A stretch of 64,000 nt of DNA from Pseudosulfitobacter pseudonitzschiae (GTDB lineage Bacteria; Pseudomonadota; Alphaproteobacteria; Rhodobacterales; Rhodobacteraceae). The notes under the pieces are model-generated. The model did no database searches, was not told the origin of the DNA, and worked only from the letters and a program-made list of their open reading frames with translations. A program made the position numbers and the translations under genes. Location of the stretch: NCBI RefSeq assembly GCF_900129395.1, contig NZ_FQVP01000001.1:124001-188000 (forward strand). Direction: 5' to 3'. Positions 8,244 through 16,148 of this stretch are shown piece after piece. Each line of letters opens with the position of its first letter. Position 1 is the stretch's first letter.

Positions 8244-9668
8244 TCAGGCCGCCGGACGACTTAGCTTTACACGGTTGCGCCCCTTGAGCTTGGCTGCATA
8301 AAGCGCCTTGTCCGCGCGGTCCATCAGCGCCCGTGCCGCCTCGTCAGGGTCCTCTGCCGCCCGCGCTGCATCTCCGGGCAGTCCGCCCATGGCCAGGCCG
8401 ATGCTGACCGTGACATTGATCCGGGCGTGCCCGCCGCCTGTGTCGAAAGGCGTGTCGCCGATCTGGCGGCAAATCCGGTGCGCTGCGCGACGGGCATCCT
8501 TCAGGCCGACGCCCGGCAGGACAATCAGAAATTCCTCACCACCGACGCGCGCCACCAGGTCAACCGCACGCAGGTTTTCGCACAAACGGCGGGCGGTTTC
8601 GACCAGAACGGCATCTCCGACGGCATGGCCATAGACGTCGTTCACGCTTTTGAAATGATCCAGATCGGCCAGCATCAGGGCAAAGGGGCGGTCCGTGTTT
8701 CCGGCCCGTTCGGCCAGCCGCGCCAGATGGGGCAGGGCATAGCGCCGGTTGTGCAATCCAGTCAGCGGGTCGCAGACCGCGGCCTTCAACCCCGTGCGGA
8801 CAGTGGCACGCAATTGGTCGGCCAGCAGTTTGCGGTGCATCAGCTTGCGCACCCGGATCGCCAGTTCCCGCGGGTCAGAACGGGCATGCGTCAGCGCACT
8901 GACCCCCAGGTCCAGCGCACGGGCGCCCAACAGCGGCGCGTCTTCGGGGTAGAGGAACAGGATCGCACTGTACCGCGTGGCGGGATGCGAGCGGATTGAC
9001 GACAACAGCGACAGCATTTCCTCGGCGTTGGACTTGTCCGCGAACAGGATAAACACATCGGTGTTGCGTAAATCGGCATCGGTTGTGGCGTGGTTATGAC
9101 GCTTCAGCGCCTGGTCCGGCAGGCTTGCGACCAGCCGTGCGGACATCAGGCTGCGCAAATCGACGACCGTGCGGGCGCCGAGCATCGGGTTCGTGCTGAC
9201 AACGGTTATATCAGGCTTGCCAATGAAGGGCGTGCTGCATTCCGCAACCCCCAATGCGCGCGTTGTGTCGTCGCGGATCTGCCATTCGGTTGCCGCGTTG
9301 TGGGCGCGCAACATGCTGCGCACGCGCGCCAGCAACAAGGCATCGTCATAAATATCGGTGACGACATCCTCGACCCCGGCGTCCAGCAGGTCCAGCCGTG
9401 CATTCGCGTCAATGCCCGGCGCCACCGCCATCACGGGCGCTGCGCTGCCACGTTTCGTGTCATTCATCAGGTTAACCAGATCCGCGGCGGTGCCATCGGG
9501 CAGGGACTTTGCGCAAATCACCAGATCGGGCGGTGAAATCGCGGCCTGATGCGCGGCATCGGTCAGCGAGCTGGCTTGCATCACGTAATATTGCGCAGCT
9601 GCAAGTTTGACCTTCAGCACGATCCGGTTGGTCGCAATCGCGTCCACGATTAGGATCTTGGCATACAT
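8244..9668 (-). CDS. pleD: PleD-like diguanylate cyclase with degenerate receiver
   Basis: 474 residues, architecture REC-REC-GGDEF. The C-terminal domain keeps the active-site GGEEF (ARVGGEEFLIVLPG), the DxxxFKxxND segment and an inhibitory I-site RAVD five residues before the motif, so it should make c-di-GMP with product inhibition. The first receiver starts KILIVDAIATNR; compared with Caulobacter PleD the second acidic residue is Ala10, and the phosphoacceptor position in DLVICAKSLPDG is Ala53. The domain therefore cannot be phosphorylated in the usual way. The start at 9668 has AGAGAGG about 8 nt upstream; upstream in-frame sequence is low-quality extension. Confidence 0.88.
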   Translation of the reverse strand: MYAKILIVDAIATNRIVLKVKLAAAQYYVMQASSLTDAAHQAAISPPDLVICAKSLPDGTAADLVNLMNDTKRGSAAPVMAVAPGIDANARLDLLDAGVEDVVTDIYDDALLLARVRSMLRAHNAATEWQIRDDTTRALGVAECSTPFIGKPDITVVSTNPMLGARTVVDLRSLMSARLVASLPDQALKRHNHATTDADLRNTDVFILFADKSNAEEMLSLLSSIRSHPATRYSAILFLYPEDAPLLGARALDLGVSALTHARSDPRELAIRVRKLMHRKLLADQLRATVRTGLKAAVCDPLTGLHNRRYALPHLARLAERAGNTDRPFALMLADLDHFKSVNDVYGHAVGDAVLVETARRLCENLRAVDLVARVGGEEFLIVLPGVGLKDARRAAHRICRQIGDTPFDTGGGHARINVTVSIGLAMGGLPGDAARAAEDPDEAARALMDRADKALYAAKLKGRNRVKLSRPAA

Positions 9669-9731
9669 GGCCGATGCCTCTCTGATGAAATTCATGCATT
9701 TGGTTGAGTGGTCATTCCTTTCTGTCGCCAA

Positions 9732-9739
9732 ATGGTTAA
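9732..9739 (-). promoter_or_regulatory. Possible CtrA half-site upstream of pleD
   Basis: Read on the minus strand the sequence is TTAACCAT, the 8-mer half-site known for the alphaproteobacterial cell-cycle regulator CtrA. It lies about 64 bp upstream of pleD. A single 8-mer can occur by chance, so this is a weak call. Confidence 0.25.
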
Positions 9740-9772
9740 GAAAGTATTTCAAATTGGCCTCAAACCGGGTGA

Positions 9773-10060
9773 ATGAAGATGACGAAGCCAAATTCCGCCG
9801 AAACCGTTGCCTTGCAGGCGCTGGCATGGCTGGCAGGCAACGAAGAGCTGTTGCCGGTGTTCCAGGGGGCCAGCGGGGCCGGGGCCGACGACCTGCGCAA
9901 TGGGGCAACCGATCCGGCCTTTCTGGGCTCGGTTCTGGACTTCGTGATGATGGACGATGTCTGGGTCGTGGCCTTTTGTGACAGCGCTGGCCTGTCCTAT
10001 GACGCCCCGATGCGCGCCCGTGCGGCGCTGCCCGGCGGTGAACAGGTGAACTGGACATGA
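9773..10060 (+). CDS. DUF3572 family protein
   Basis: 95 residues, matching the small alphaproteobacterial DUF3572 family (AETVALQALAWLAGNEELLPVFQ, GSVLDFVMMDD). It is commonly found next to pleD, and here it is divergent from it. Function unknown; the neighbourhood suggests a link to cell-cycle or c-di-GMP regulation. ATG 9779 is an alternative start. The stop overlaps the HAD gene start (ATGA). Confidence 0.8.
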   Translation: MKMTKPNSAETVALQALAWLAGNEELLPVFQGASGAGADDLRNGATDPAFLGSVLDFVMMDDVWVVAFCDSAGLSYDAPMRARAALPGGEQVNWT

Positions 10061-10755
10061 CCAAGGTCCGCGGCATTATCTTCGACAAGGACGGCACCCT
10101 TTTCGATTTCGCAGCCACATGGGAGGCCTGGGCTGAATCCTTCCTGCTGCGCATCTGTGGCAACGACACCGTGCGTGCCGCACAGGCAGGCGCGGTCATC
10201 GGTTTTGACCTGCACACCCGCCGCTTTGCCCGCGACAGCATCGTGATTGCGGGCACCGCCCAAGAGGTGGCAACTGCCCTGGCCCCGCATTTCCCCGAGC
10301 TTCCCATGCCCGACTTGCTGGCCACCCTGAACGAAGAGGCTGCAAATGCCCCCCAGGCCGAAACCGTGCCGCTGGTCCCGTTGCTGACGGACCTGCGCGC
10401 GCGCGGGATCAAGCTGGGCGTGGCGACCAATGATGCGCAGGTTCCGGCCCGGGCGCATCTGAACGGCGCTGGTGTCGCTGGTTTTTTCGACTTTATCGCA
10501 GGCTTCGACAGCGGCCACGGCGGCAAGCCGGCGCCGGGGCAGTTGCTGGCCTTTTGCGCGGACACAGGGCTTGAACCCGAAGCGGTGGTCATGGTTGGCG
10601 ACAGCACCCATGATCTGCACGCAGGACGCGCGGCGGGCATGCGCACGGTTGCGGTGCTGACCGGGCTGGCCGATGCCGACACGCTTTCCCCCTTGGCCGA
10701 CGTGGTTCTGCCCGACATCGGCCATTTGGCCGCATGGCTGGACGCGCAGGACTGA
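10057..10755 (+). CDS. HAD-superfamily phosphatase (phosphoglycolate phosphatase-like)
   Basis: 232 residues. Motif I DKDGTLFD carries the nucleophile and acid/base aspartates, motif II is the T in VATND, motif III is the Lys in GGKPAPGQ, and motif IV is VGDSTHDLHAG. The helical cap between motifs I and II is of the Gph/PGP type. It is likely to hydrolyse a small phosphate ester such as 2-phosphoglycolate. It is translationally coupled to DUF3572 by a 4-bp overlap. Confidence 0.82.
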   Translation: MTKVRGIIFDKDGTLFDFAATWEAWAESFLLRICGNDTVRAAQAGAVIGFDLHTRRFARDSIVIAGTAQEVATALAPHFPELPMPDLLATLNEEAANAPQAETVPLVPLLTDLRARGIKLGVATNDAQVPARAHLNGAGVAGFFDFIAGFDSGHGGKPAPGQLLAFCADTGLEPEAVVMVGDSTHDLHAGRAAGMRTVAVLTGLADADTLSPLADVVLPDIGHLAAWLDAQD

Positions 10756-10849
10756 AGCCGCTCAAAAGCGACGCGCACTGTCGCAAACGGAAAGGTAGGT
10801 CGCGCGCCTTCGGGGCTTGCTGGGGGCAGGCAGCCCAAAGGACGACCCC

Positions 10850-12406
10850 ATGCCAGATGCCCCACGCAGACCGCGCAACGGTGGTCGCGCAGGTGCCGCC
10901 CTACGGCGCGGCAGCGAGGTGATCGACCAGATGCCCTGGAACCCGCCGTTGCTGGTGGACCGCCCCGTCGAGCCGCTGACCGAAGATGGGGTTCATGCCA
11001 TCCATGATGGCGCGATGCGCATTCTGGAAGAGATCGGGATCGAATTCCTGAACCACGCGGCGCTGGACATCCTGCGCACAGCGGGTTGCACGATTGATGG
11101 CCAGAACGTCCGTATGGGCCGCGACATGGTCATGGACTATCTGGCCCTCGCCCCCGAAACCTTTACGCTGACCCCGCGCAATCCCGCCCGCGCGATCACC
11201 ATTGGTGGCCGCCACATGAACTTTGGCAACGTGTCAAGCCCGCCGAACTATTGGGATATGGAACTGGGCCGCAAGGTGCCCGGCACCCGCGAGATGTGCC
11301 GGAACCTGTTGAAACTCAGCCAGTATTTCAACTGCATCCACTTCAACGGCGGCTATCCGGTCGAACCGGTGGACATCCACGCAGCGGTTCGCCACCTGGA
11401 CGTGCTCTATGACACGCTGACGCTTACGGACAAGGTCACCCACGCCTACAGCCTGGGCGCTGAACGGGTCGAGGATGTGATGGAAATGGTGCGCATCTCG
11501 GGTGGCTGGTCCCACGCCGAATTCGAAGCCAGCCCCAGAATGTACACCAATATCAATTCGACCTCGCCGCTCAAGCATGACGGTCCGATGCTGGATGGCT
11601 GGATGCGGTTGGCACGGCGCAATCAGGGGCTGGTGGTGACACCTTTCACGCTGGCGGGGGCGATGGCGCCGGTCACCATGTCGGGGGCCGTGGCACAGTC
11701 GCTGGCCGAGGCGCTGTGCGCGGTGGTGCTGGCACAGATCATCCGCCCGGGGGCGGCCTGCGCCATCGGCACCTTTACCTCGAACGTCGACATGAAATCG
11801 GGGGCGCCGGCTTTTGGCACGCCGGAATATATGCGCGCGACCCAGATGACCGGGCAACTGGCGCGGTTCTACAAGCTGCCGATGCGCTCCAGCGGGGTCT
11901 GCGCCGCCAACGTGCCGGACGGGCAGGCGATGTGGGAAACCTCGAACAGTCTGTGGGCGGCGGTGCAATCAGGCTCGCATATGGTCTATCACGCGGCAGG
12001 CTGGCTTGAGGGCGGGTTGATCGCCTCGCCTGAGAAATTCGTCATGGACTGCGAAGTGCTGCAACAGATCCAGCGGTACCTTGACCCCGCCTTGTGGGCC
12101 ACGGGACCGGACGAGATTGCGCTGGATGCGATCAGGTCGGTGGGCAGCGCGGGCCATTTCTTTGGCATCCAGCACACGCAGGACCGCTATGCGACCGCCT
12201 TCTACCAACCCTTCCTGAGCGATTGGAAAAACTACGAAGCCTGGGAGGCGGCGGGCAGCGTCTGGACACCCGAACGGGCGCACCACATTTTCAGGGAGAT
12301 CATCAGCAATTTCGAAGAACCGCCCATGGACGCCGCAATTCGTGCGGAACTGTCCGACTTTGTCGCGCGACGAAAATCCGAAGGCGGCGCGCCGACCGAC
12401 TTCTGA
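10850..12406 (+). CDS. MttB-superfamily (non-pyrrolysine) methylamine:corrinoid methyltransferase
   Basis: 518 residues, a full-length MttB-family TIM barrel with no in-frame amber codon, so it belongs to the pyrrolysine-lacking branch. Characterised members of that branch demethylate glycine betaine, proline betaine or carnitine, passing the methyl group to a corrinoid protein. ATG 10850 is supported by AAAGGA with 7 nt spacing. No corrinoid protein or methylcorrinoid:THF transferase gene is adjacent. The substrate is unknown. The carnitine pathway 8 kb upstream makes glycine betaine, which is a reasonable guess and no more. Confidence 0.82.
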   Translation: MPDAPRRPRNGGRAGAALRRGSEVIDQMPWNPPLLVDRPVEPLTEDGVHAIHDGAMRILEEIGIEFLNHAALDILRTAGCTIDGQNVRMGRDMVMDYLALAPETFTLTPRNPARAITIGGRHMNFGNVSSPPNYWDMELGRKVPGTREMCRNLLKLSQYFNCIHFNGGYPVEPVDIHAAVRHLDVLYDTLTLTDKVTHAYSLGAERVEDVMEMVRISGGWSHAEFEASPRMYTNINSTSPLKHDGPMLDGWMRLARRNQGLVVTPFTLAGAMAPVTMSGAVAQSLAEALCAVVLAQIIRPGAACAIGTFTSNVDMKSGAPAFGTPEYMRATQMTGQLARFYKLPMRSSGVCAANVPDGQAMWETSNSLWAAVQSGSHMVYHAAGWLEGGLIASPEKFVMDCEVLQQIQRYLDPALWATGPDEIALDAIRSVGSAGHFFGIQHTQDRYATAFYQPFLSDWKNYEAWEAAGSVWTPERAHHIFREIISNFEEPPMDAAIRAELSDFVARRKSEGGAPTDF

Positions 12407-12441
12407 AATTTCGCGAACCGCGCAGGCAGCAATAAAGCTCA

Positions 12442-12469
12442 CATCTTAACTATTTGCGGCATCTTAACT
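12442..12469 (+). repeat. Two direct copies of CATCTTAACT upstream of the H-NOX-like gene
   Basis: The 10-mer occurs at 12442-12451 and 12460-12469, 18 bp apart, in the 105-bp gap before the H-NOX-like gene. Repeated operator half-sites are a possible explanation. No binding protein can be named. Confidence 0.45.
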
Positions 12470-12511
12470 TTTGCCCGCCATAACGGTTGCGGGAATGGGA
12501 AAGAGATCGTC

Positions 12512-13099
12512 ATGCATGGGTTAATTTATCGCGCAATCGAATGTTTTGTGACCGACAGCTACGGTCCCGAAAAATGGGCCGAGGCTGCAGCTCTGGCCGA
12601 TCTGGGCTTTGTCGAATTCGAACCGATGCTGATCTATGACGACGTGCTGGCGCCACGGGTGATCGCGGCGGTGGGCACGGTGCTGAACCGGTGCGAGGCC
12701 GACCTGATGGAGGATGTCGGCACGTATCTGGTCAGCCATCCCAACACCGAAGGACTGCGGCGGCTGATGCGCTTTGGGGGCGTGTCCTTTGTCGAACTGC
12801 TGCATTCGCTGGACGATCTCCAGGACCGCGCACGCCTCGCGGTCAGCGACCTGATCCTGCCCTATATCGAACTGCACGAATATTCCGCCACGCATTTCGG
12901 ACTGATCTGCGGCACCAGCATTCCCAGCTTTGGCCATGTGATGATGGGCCTGTTGCGCACCATGGCAGATGATTATGGCGTGCTGGCGCTGCTGGAGTTC
13001 GAGGGCGGCGCGCAGGGCATGGAAACGGTGTCGATCCGGCTGGTGGAAACGGAATTTGCCGAAGGACGCCGGTTCGCCCTGGGTGCGGGTGCACTGTGA
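12512..13099 (+). CDS. H-NOX (HNOB)-like sensor lacking the heme ligand
   Basis: 195 residues with the H-NOX fold signature from the first residues (MHGLIYRAIECFV) to the C-terminal VSIRLVETEF strand. By comparison with the guanylate cyclase beta subunit, the segment LDALHDHL that carries the proximal heme His aligns with LDDLQDRA, putting Gln104 at the ligand position. The YxSxR heme-propionate motif aligns with LHEYSATHFGL and is not conserved. The protein may therefore bind no heme or bind it differently. It overlaps the downstream HNOBA-GGDEF gene by 4 bp and is likely to be its signalling partner. Confidence 0.78.
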   Translation: MHGLIYRAIECFVTDSYGPEKWAEAAALADLGFVEFEPMLIYDDVLAPRVIAAVGTVLNRCEADLMEDVGTYLVSHPNTEGLRRLMRFGGVSFVELLHSLDDLQDRARLAVSDLILPYIELHEYSATHFGLICGTSIPSFGHVMMGLLRTMADDYGVLALLEFEGGAQGMETVSIRLVETEFAEGRRFALGAGAL

Positions 13100-14121
13100 C
13101 CGGCCCGGACAACATGCCCGCCGTGCTGGACGTGCTGTGCCCGATGCATGTGATGATCAATCACACGGGCCACATTGTCCATGTGGGCGACACCCTGCGC
13201 AAGCTGCGCCCGGACCTGAACTGGGTCGGCGCCCGCTTCCTCGAGGTGTTTGCCCTGAAACGGCCGCGCACGGTGAACAGCATGAGCGACCTGCGCGACA
13301 ACGCGGGGATCAAGCTGCACCTGCAACTGCGCGATTCCCCGGTGACCGAACTGAAAGGCGTGGCCGTGGCCTGCGGGCCCGACGGGGTGCTGATCGTGAA
13401 CCTGTCCTTTGGCATCTCGGTGGTGGACGGGGTGCGCCAGTACGACCTGACCCACGCCGATTTCGCGCCCACGGACCTGGCCACGGAAATGCTCTATCTG
13501 GTCGAGGCGAAATCGACCGCGATGGAAGCTTGGCGCAAGCTGAACCTGCGCCTGCAGGGGGCAATGATCGCCGCCGAGGAACAGGCCTTTACCGACACGC
13601 TGACGGGGCTGAAAAACCGCCGTGCGATGGATCACGTCATGGCCCGCGCACTGGAACGCGGCACGCAGTTCGCGCTGATGCAACTGGACCTGGATTTCTT
13701 CAAACTGGTCAATGACACGCTGGGCCACGCGGCGGGCGATCATGTGCTGCAAACCGTGGCCCGAATCATGGTGGACGAAACCCGCAGCGAGGACACGGTG
13801 GCGCGTCTGGGCGGCGATGAATTCGTGATCGTCCTGCCCGACGTGCGCGACATCCCCGCCTTGCGCCGTATCGGCAGCCGCCTGATCAAACGGCTCGAGG
13901 TGCCGATGCCGTTCGAGGGCAACGATTGCTGCATTTCGGCCAGCATCGGCACCGTGTTCTTTGAACCCGGATCGGGTGCGGACATGCGCAGCCTGCTCGA
14001 TGACGTGGATGTGGCGCTCTATGCGTCGAAACGGGCAGGGCGGGGGCGCCAGACCTTCTACAGCCCGGCATTGCGCCGGGGCCTGAACGCAAACGAGTCG
14101 ACCTCGCAACAGGCGGGATAG
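13096..14121 (+). CDS. HNOBA-GGDEF diguanylate cyclase
   Basis: 341 residues. Residues ~8-150 match the HNOBA (H-NOX-associated, PAS-like) domain, starting CPMHVMINHTGHIVHVG and ending DFAPTDLATEMLYLVEAKS. A short coiled linker follows, then a GGDEF domain (TDTLTGLKNRRA, FFKLVNDTLGH, LGGDEF). An I-site RSED lies five residues before GGDEF. It should synthesise c-di-GMP under control of the H-NOX-like protein encoded just upstream. The start is GTG 13096, overlapping the previous stop; ATG 13114 is the alternative. Confidence 0.85.
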   Translation: MTGPDNMPAVLDVLCPMHVMINHTGHIVHVGDTLRKLRPDLNWVGARFLEVFALKRPRTVNSMSDLRDNAGIKLHLQLRDSPVTELKGVAVACGPDGVLIVNLSFGISVVDGVRQYDLTHADFAPTDLATEMLYLVEAKSTAMEAWRKLNLRLQGAMIAAEEQAFTDTLTGLKNRRAMDHVMARALERGTQFALMQLDLDFFKLVNDTLGHAAGDHVLQTVARIMVDETRSEDTVARLGGDEFVIVLPDVRDIPALRRIGSRLIKRLEVPMPFEGNDCCISASIGTVFFEPGSGADMRSLLDDVDVALYASKRAGRGRQTFYSPALRRGLNANESTSQQAG

Positions 14122-14176
14122 GTGCGGCGCGCATCAATGCGTGCCTGCGTTCATCAATTGTCGAGGGAAGAACAAG

Positions 14177-14251
14177 TGGCAGCCCGTAGGGGAGTCGAAC
14201 CCCTCTTTTCAGGTTGAAAACCTGACGTCCTAACCGATAGACGAACGGGCC
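14177..14251 (-). tRNA. tRNA-Glu (TTC)
   Basis: Read on the minus strand, the gene begins GGCCCGTTCGTCTA and ends with CCA. The acceptor stem is GGCCCGT/ACGGGCT with a G discriminator. The anticodon stem is TCAGG/CCTGA around the loop TTTTCAA (anticodon TTC), and the T-arm has GGGGTTCGACTCCCC. CCA is encoded. It lies between the GGDEF gene and recJ. Confidence 0.95.
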
Positions 14252-14324
14252 ACTGTCTTGTGAGGCGCTGATTATGCAATCGCGCCGCAGGGCGCAAGAC
14301 CAAAAATGAAGTTCTTTGACAAAA

Positions 14325-16073
14325 TTACGATCCGGCGGGTGCTGCATCCTCCAGACGCAGCTGAACGCTCTGCCGTCCACGGAAGCTGTTGATGTCCAGA
14401 CGCCCCGCCAGATGAAAGCGCGCGCCGCCGTGTTGCTCCAACCGGGCACCCAGTGGACCATCGTAAGCACCGAAACAGATGGCATCCATGCGCGCGCCAC
14501 CGATGTCGCCAAAGCTCAGTTTCAGGTGGTTTTCGCCCACCCGCTTGGCGTGAAAGATCTGCATGTCGGCAAAGGCAAAACGCGGACCGGGCGCAGCGGC
14601 GCCATAAGGGCCTGCCTGTTCAATCATCTCGGCCAGCTCGACCTGTGCTGCGCCGGGCATCATCGTCCCGTCCAGCCGCAGGTCGGCAACCCCGATGCGG
14701 TCCGCTCCCTGTTTCGCCAGCAACACGCCCAGCCGTTCCATGGCTTGCGGAATCATCTCGGCACGCACGGTCAGCCCCGCGGCCATCTTGTGCCCGCCGC
14801 CCTTGATCAGCAGCCCTTCAGCGGCCAGCCGCTGGATCGCAGCACCCAGATCAATGCCTGTCACCGACCGGCCCGATCCCTTGCCGATTCCATCCTCGAT
14901 GCCAATCACCACCGATGGGCGATTCGACGCCTCTTTCAGCCGCGCCGCAACAATACCCACCACGCCGGGATGCCAGCCGTCGCCCGCAGCCCAGGCCAGC
15001 GGCGCGTCAAAGCCCCGCTCCTCGGCCTGCGCCATGGCTGACGCGCGCACTGCCGCCTCGATGTCACGCCGCTCGGTGTTCAGCAGGTCCAGCCGCTCGG
15101 CCATGGCGGCAGCCTCGTGCGGGTCGGTGGTGGCCAGCAGGCGCGCGCCCAGATCGGCCTGACCGATCCGCCCGCCCGCATTGATGCGCGGTCCCAGCAG
15201 ATAGCCTAGGTGATAGGCCGCAGGCGCCGTGTCGAGCCGCGCCACATCGGCAAGGGCCGCAAGGCCGGGACGCTCGCGTGCGGCCATCACCCGCAGGCCC
15301 TGACGCACAAAGGCGCGGTTTACGCCGATCAGCGGTGCCACATCGGCCACCGTCGCCAGCGCCACCAGATCCAGCATCCGCATCAGGTCCGGCCCTGCCT
15401 TGCCCGCGCTACGCATCTGCCGCCCGCATTCGACCAGCATCAGGAACACCACGCCAGCGGCGCACAGGTGCCCCAGGTCGCCATCCTCGTCCTGCCGGTT
15501 GGGGTTCACCACCGCCACCGCCTTGGGCAGCGTCTCGCCGCCCAGGTGGTGATCCAGCACGACCACATCCGCCCCCACGGCCGCTGCAATCGGCCCGTGC
15601 GACAGTGTTCCGCAATCCACGCAAACAATCAGGTCATGTTTTGACGCCAGATCGGCCATGGCCGCGTCATTGGGGCCATAACCTTCGTCGATGCGGTCGG
15701 GCACATACAGCGTCGCCCGCAGCCCCAGTTGCCGCAACCAGTCCAGCAACAGCGCGGCGGAGGTTCCGCCATCGACATCGTAATCGGCAAAAATCGCGAT
15801 CCGCTCGCGCCGCGTGACCGCTTCCAGCACGCGGGTCGCGGCCTTTTCCATGTCTTTCAGCAGGCGCGGATCGGGCAGCAGGTCCCGCAGGGCAGGGGCC
15901 AGAAATGCGTCCGCCTCCTCTACCGCCACGCCGCGCCGCGCCAGCACTTGCGCCACGGGACCGGGCAGCCCCTTTTGCTGCACGATCAGGTCCGCCGCCC
16001 GCTGTACTTCGACAGCGGGCCCGACCCAGCGGCGGCCCGTCAAGGATGTCTCAACGCCTAAGTACATGGCCAC
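14325..16073 (-). CDS. recJ: Single-stranded-DNA-specific exonuclease RecJ
   Basis: 582 residues, the usual length. The DHH phosphoesterase motifs are present: FADYDVDGGTSAALL, CVDCG and the DHH of VLDHHLGGETLP. The DHHA1 and OB-like C-terminal parts (SGRSVTGIDLGAAI, GGGHKMAAGLTV) follow. It degrades single-stranded DNA 5' to 3' in recombination and mismatch repair. It lies downstream of glpX on the same strand, the usual alphaproteobacterial order. ATG 16067 is an alternative start two codons in. Confidence 0.95.
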   Translation of the reverse strand: MAMYLGVETSLTGRRWVGPAVEVQRAADLIVQQKGLPGPVAQVLARRGVAVEEADAFLAPALRDLLPDPRLLKDMEKAATRVLEAVTRRERIAIFADYDVDGGTSAALLLDWLRQLGLRATLYVPDRIDEGYGPNDAAMADLASKHDLIVCVDCGTLSHGPIAAAVGADVVVLDHHLGGETLPKAVAVVNPNRQDEDGDLGHLCAAGVVFLMLVECGRQMRSAGKAGPDLMRMLDLVALATVADVAPLIGVNRAFVRQGLRVMAARERPGLAALADVARLDTAPAAYHLGYLLGPRINAGGRIGQADLGARLLATTDPHEAAAMAERLDLLNTERRDIEAAVRASAMAQAEERGFDAPLAWAAGDGWHPGVVGIVAARLKEASNRPSVVIGIEDGIGKGSGRSVTGIDLGAAIQRLAAEGLLIKGGGHKMAAGLTVRAEMIPQAMERLGVLLAKQGADRIGVADLRLDGTMMPGAAQVELAEMIEQAGPYGAAAPGPRFAFADMQIFHAKRVGENHLKLSFGDIGGARMDAICFGAYDGPLGARLEQHGGARFHLAGRLDINSFRGRQSVQLRLEDAAPAGS

Positions 16074-16080
16074 ATCCCCA

Positions 16081-16140
16081 TCTTCATCTTGCCAAACAAA
16101 CTCCCCCCGGAGGGCCGGCCGGCCTCAGGCTCCGAAGCGA
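16081..16140 (-). repeat. Intergenic hairpin/box repeat, copy between glpX and recJ
   Basis: On the minus strand the sequence has a GGCCGGCCGGCC palindrome, then CTCC-GGGG-GGAGTTT and GGCAAGATGAAGA. The same order of hairpin, CTCCnnnGGAGTTT box and GGC(C)AA-rich tail is seen near 21.9 kb and, more degenerate, near 27.6 and 48.1 kb. It lies in the gap between the glpX stop and the recJ start. Confidence 0.5.
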
Positions 16141-16148
16141 AAACAGTC

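Noticed and set aside
10850-12406. Pyrrolysine-containing MttB
   Set aside because: The frame is open from start to stop with no internal amber codon, so it is a non-pyrrolysine homologue.
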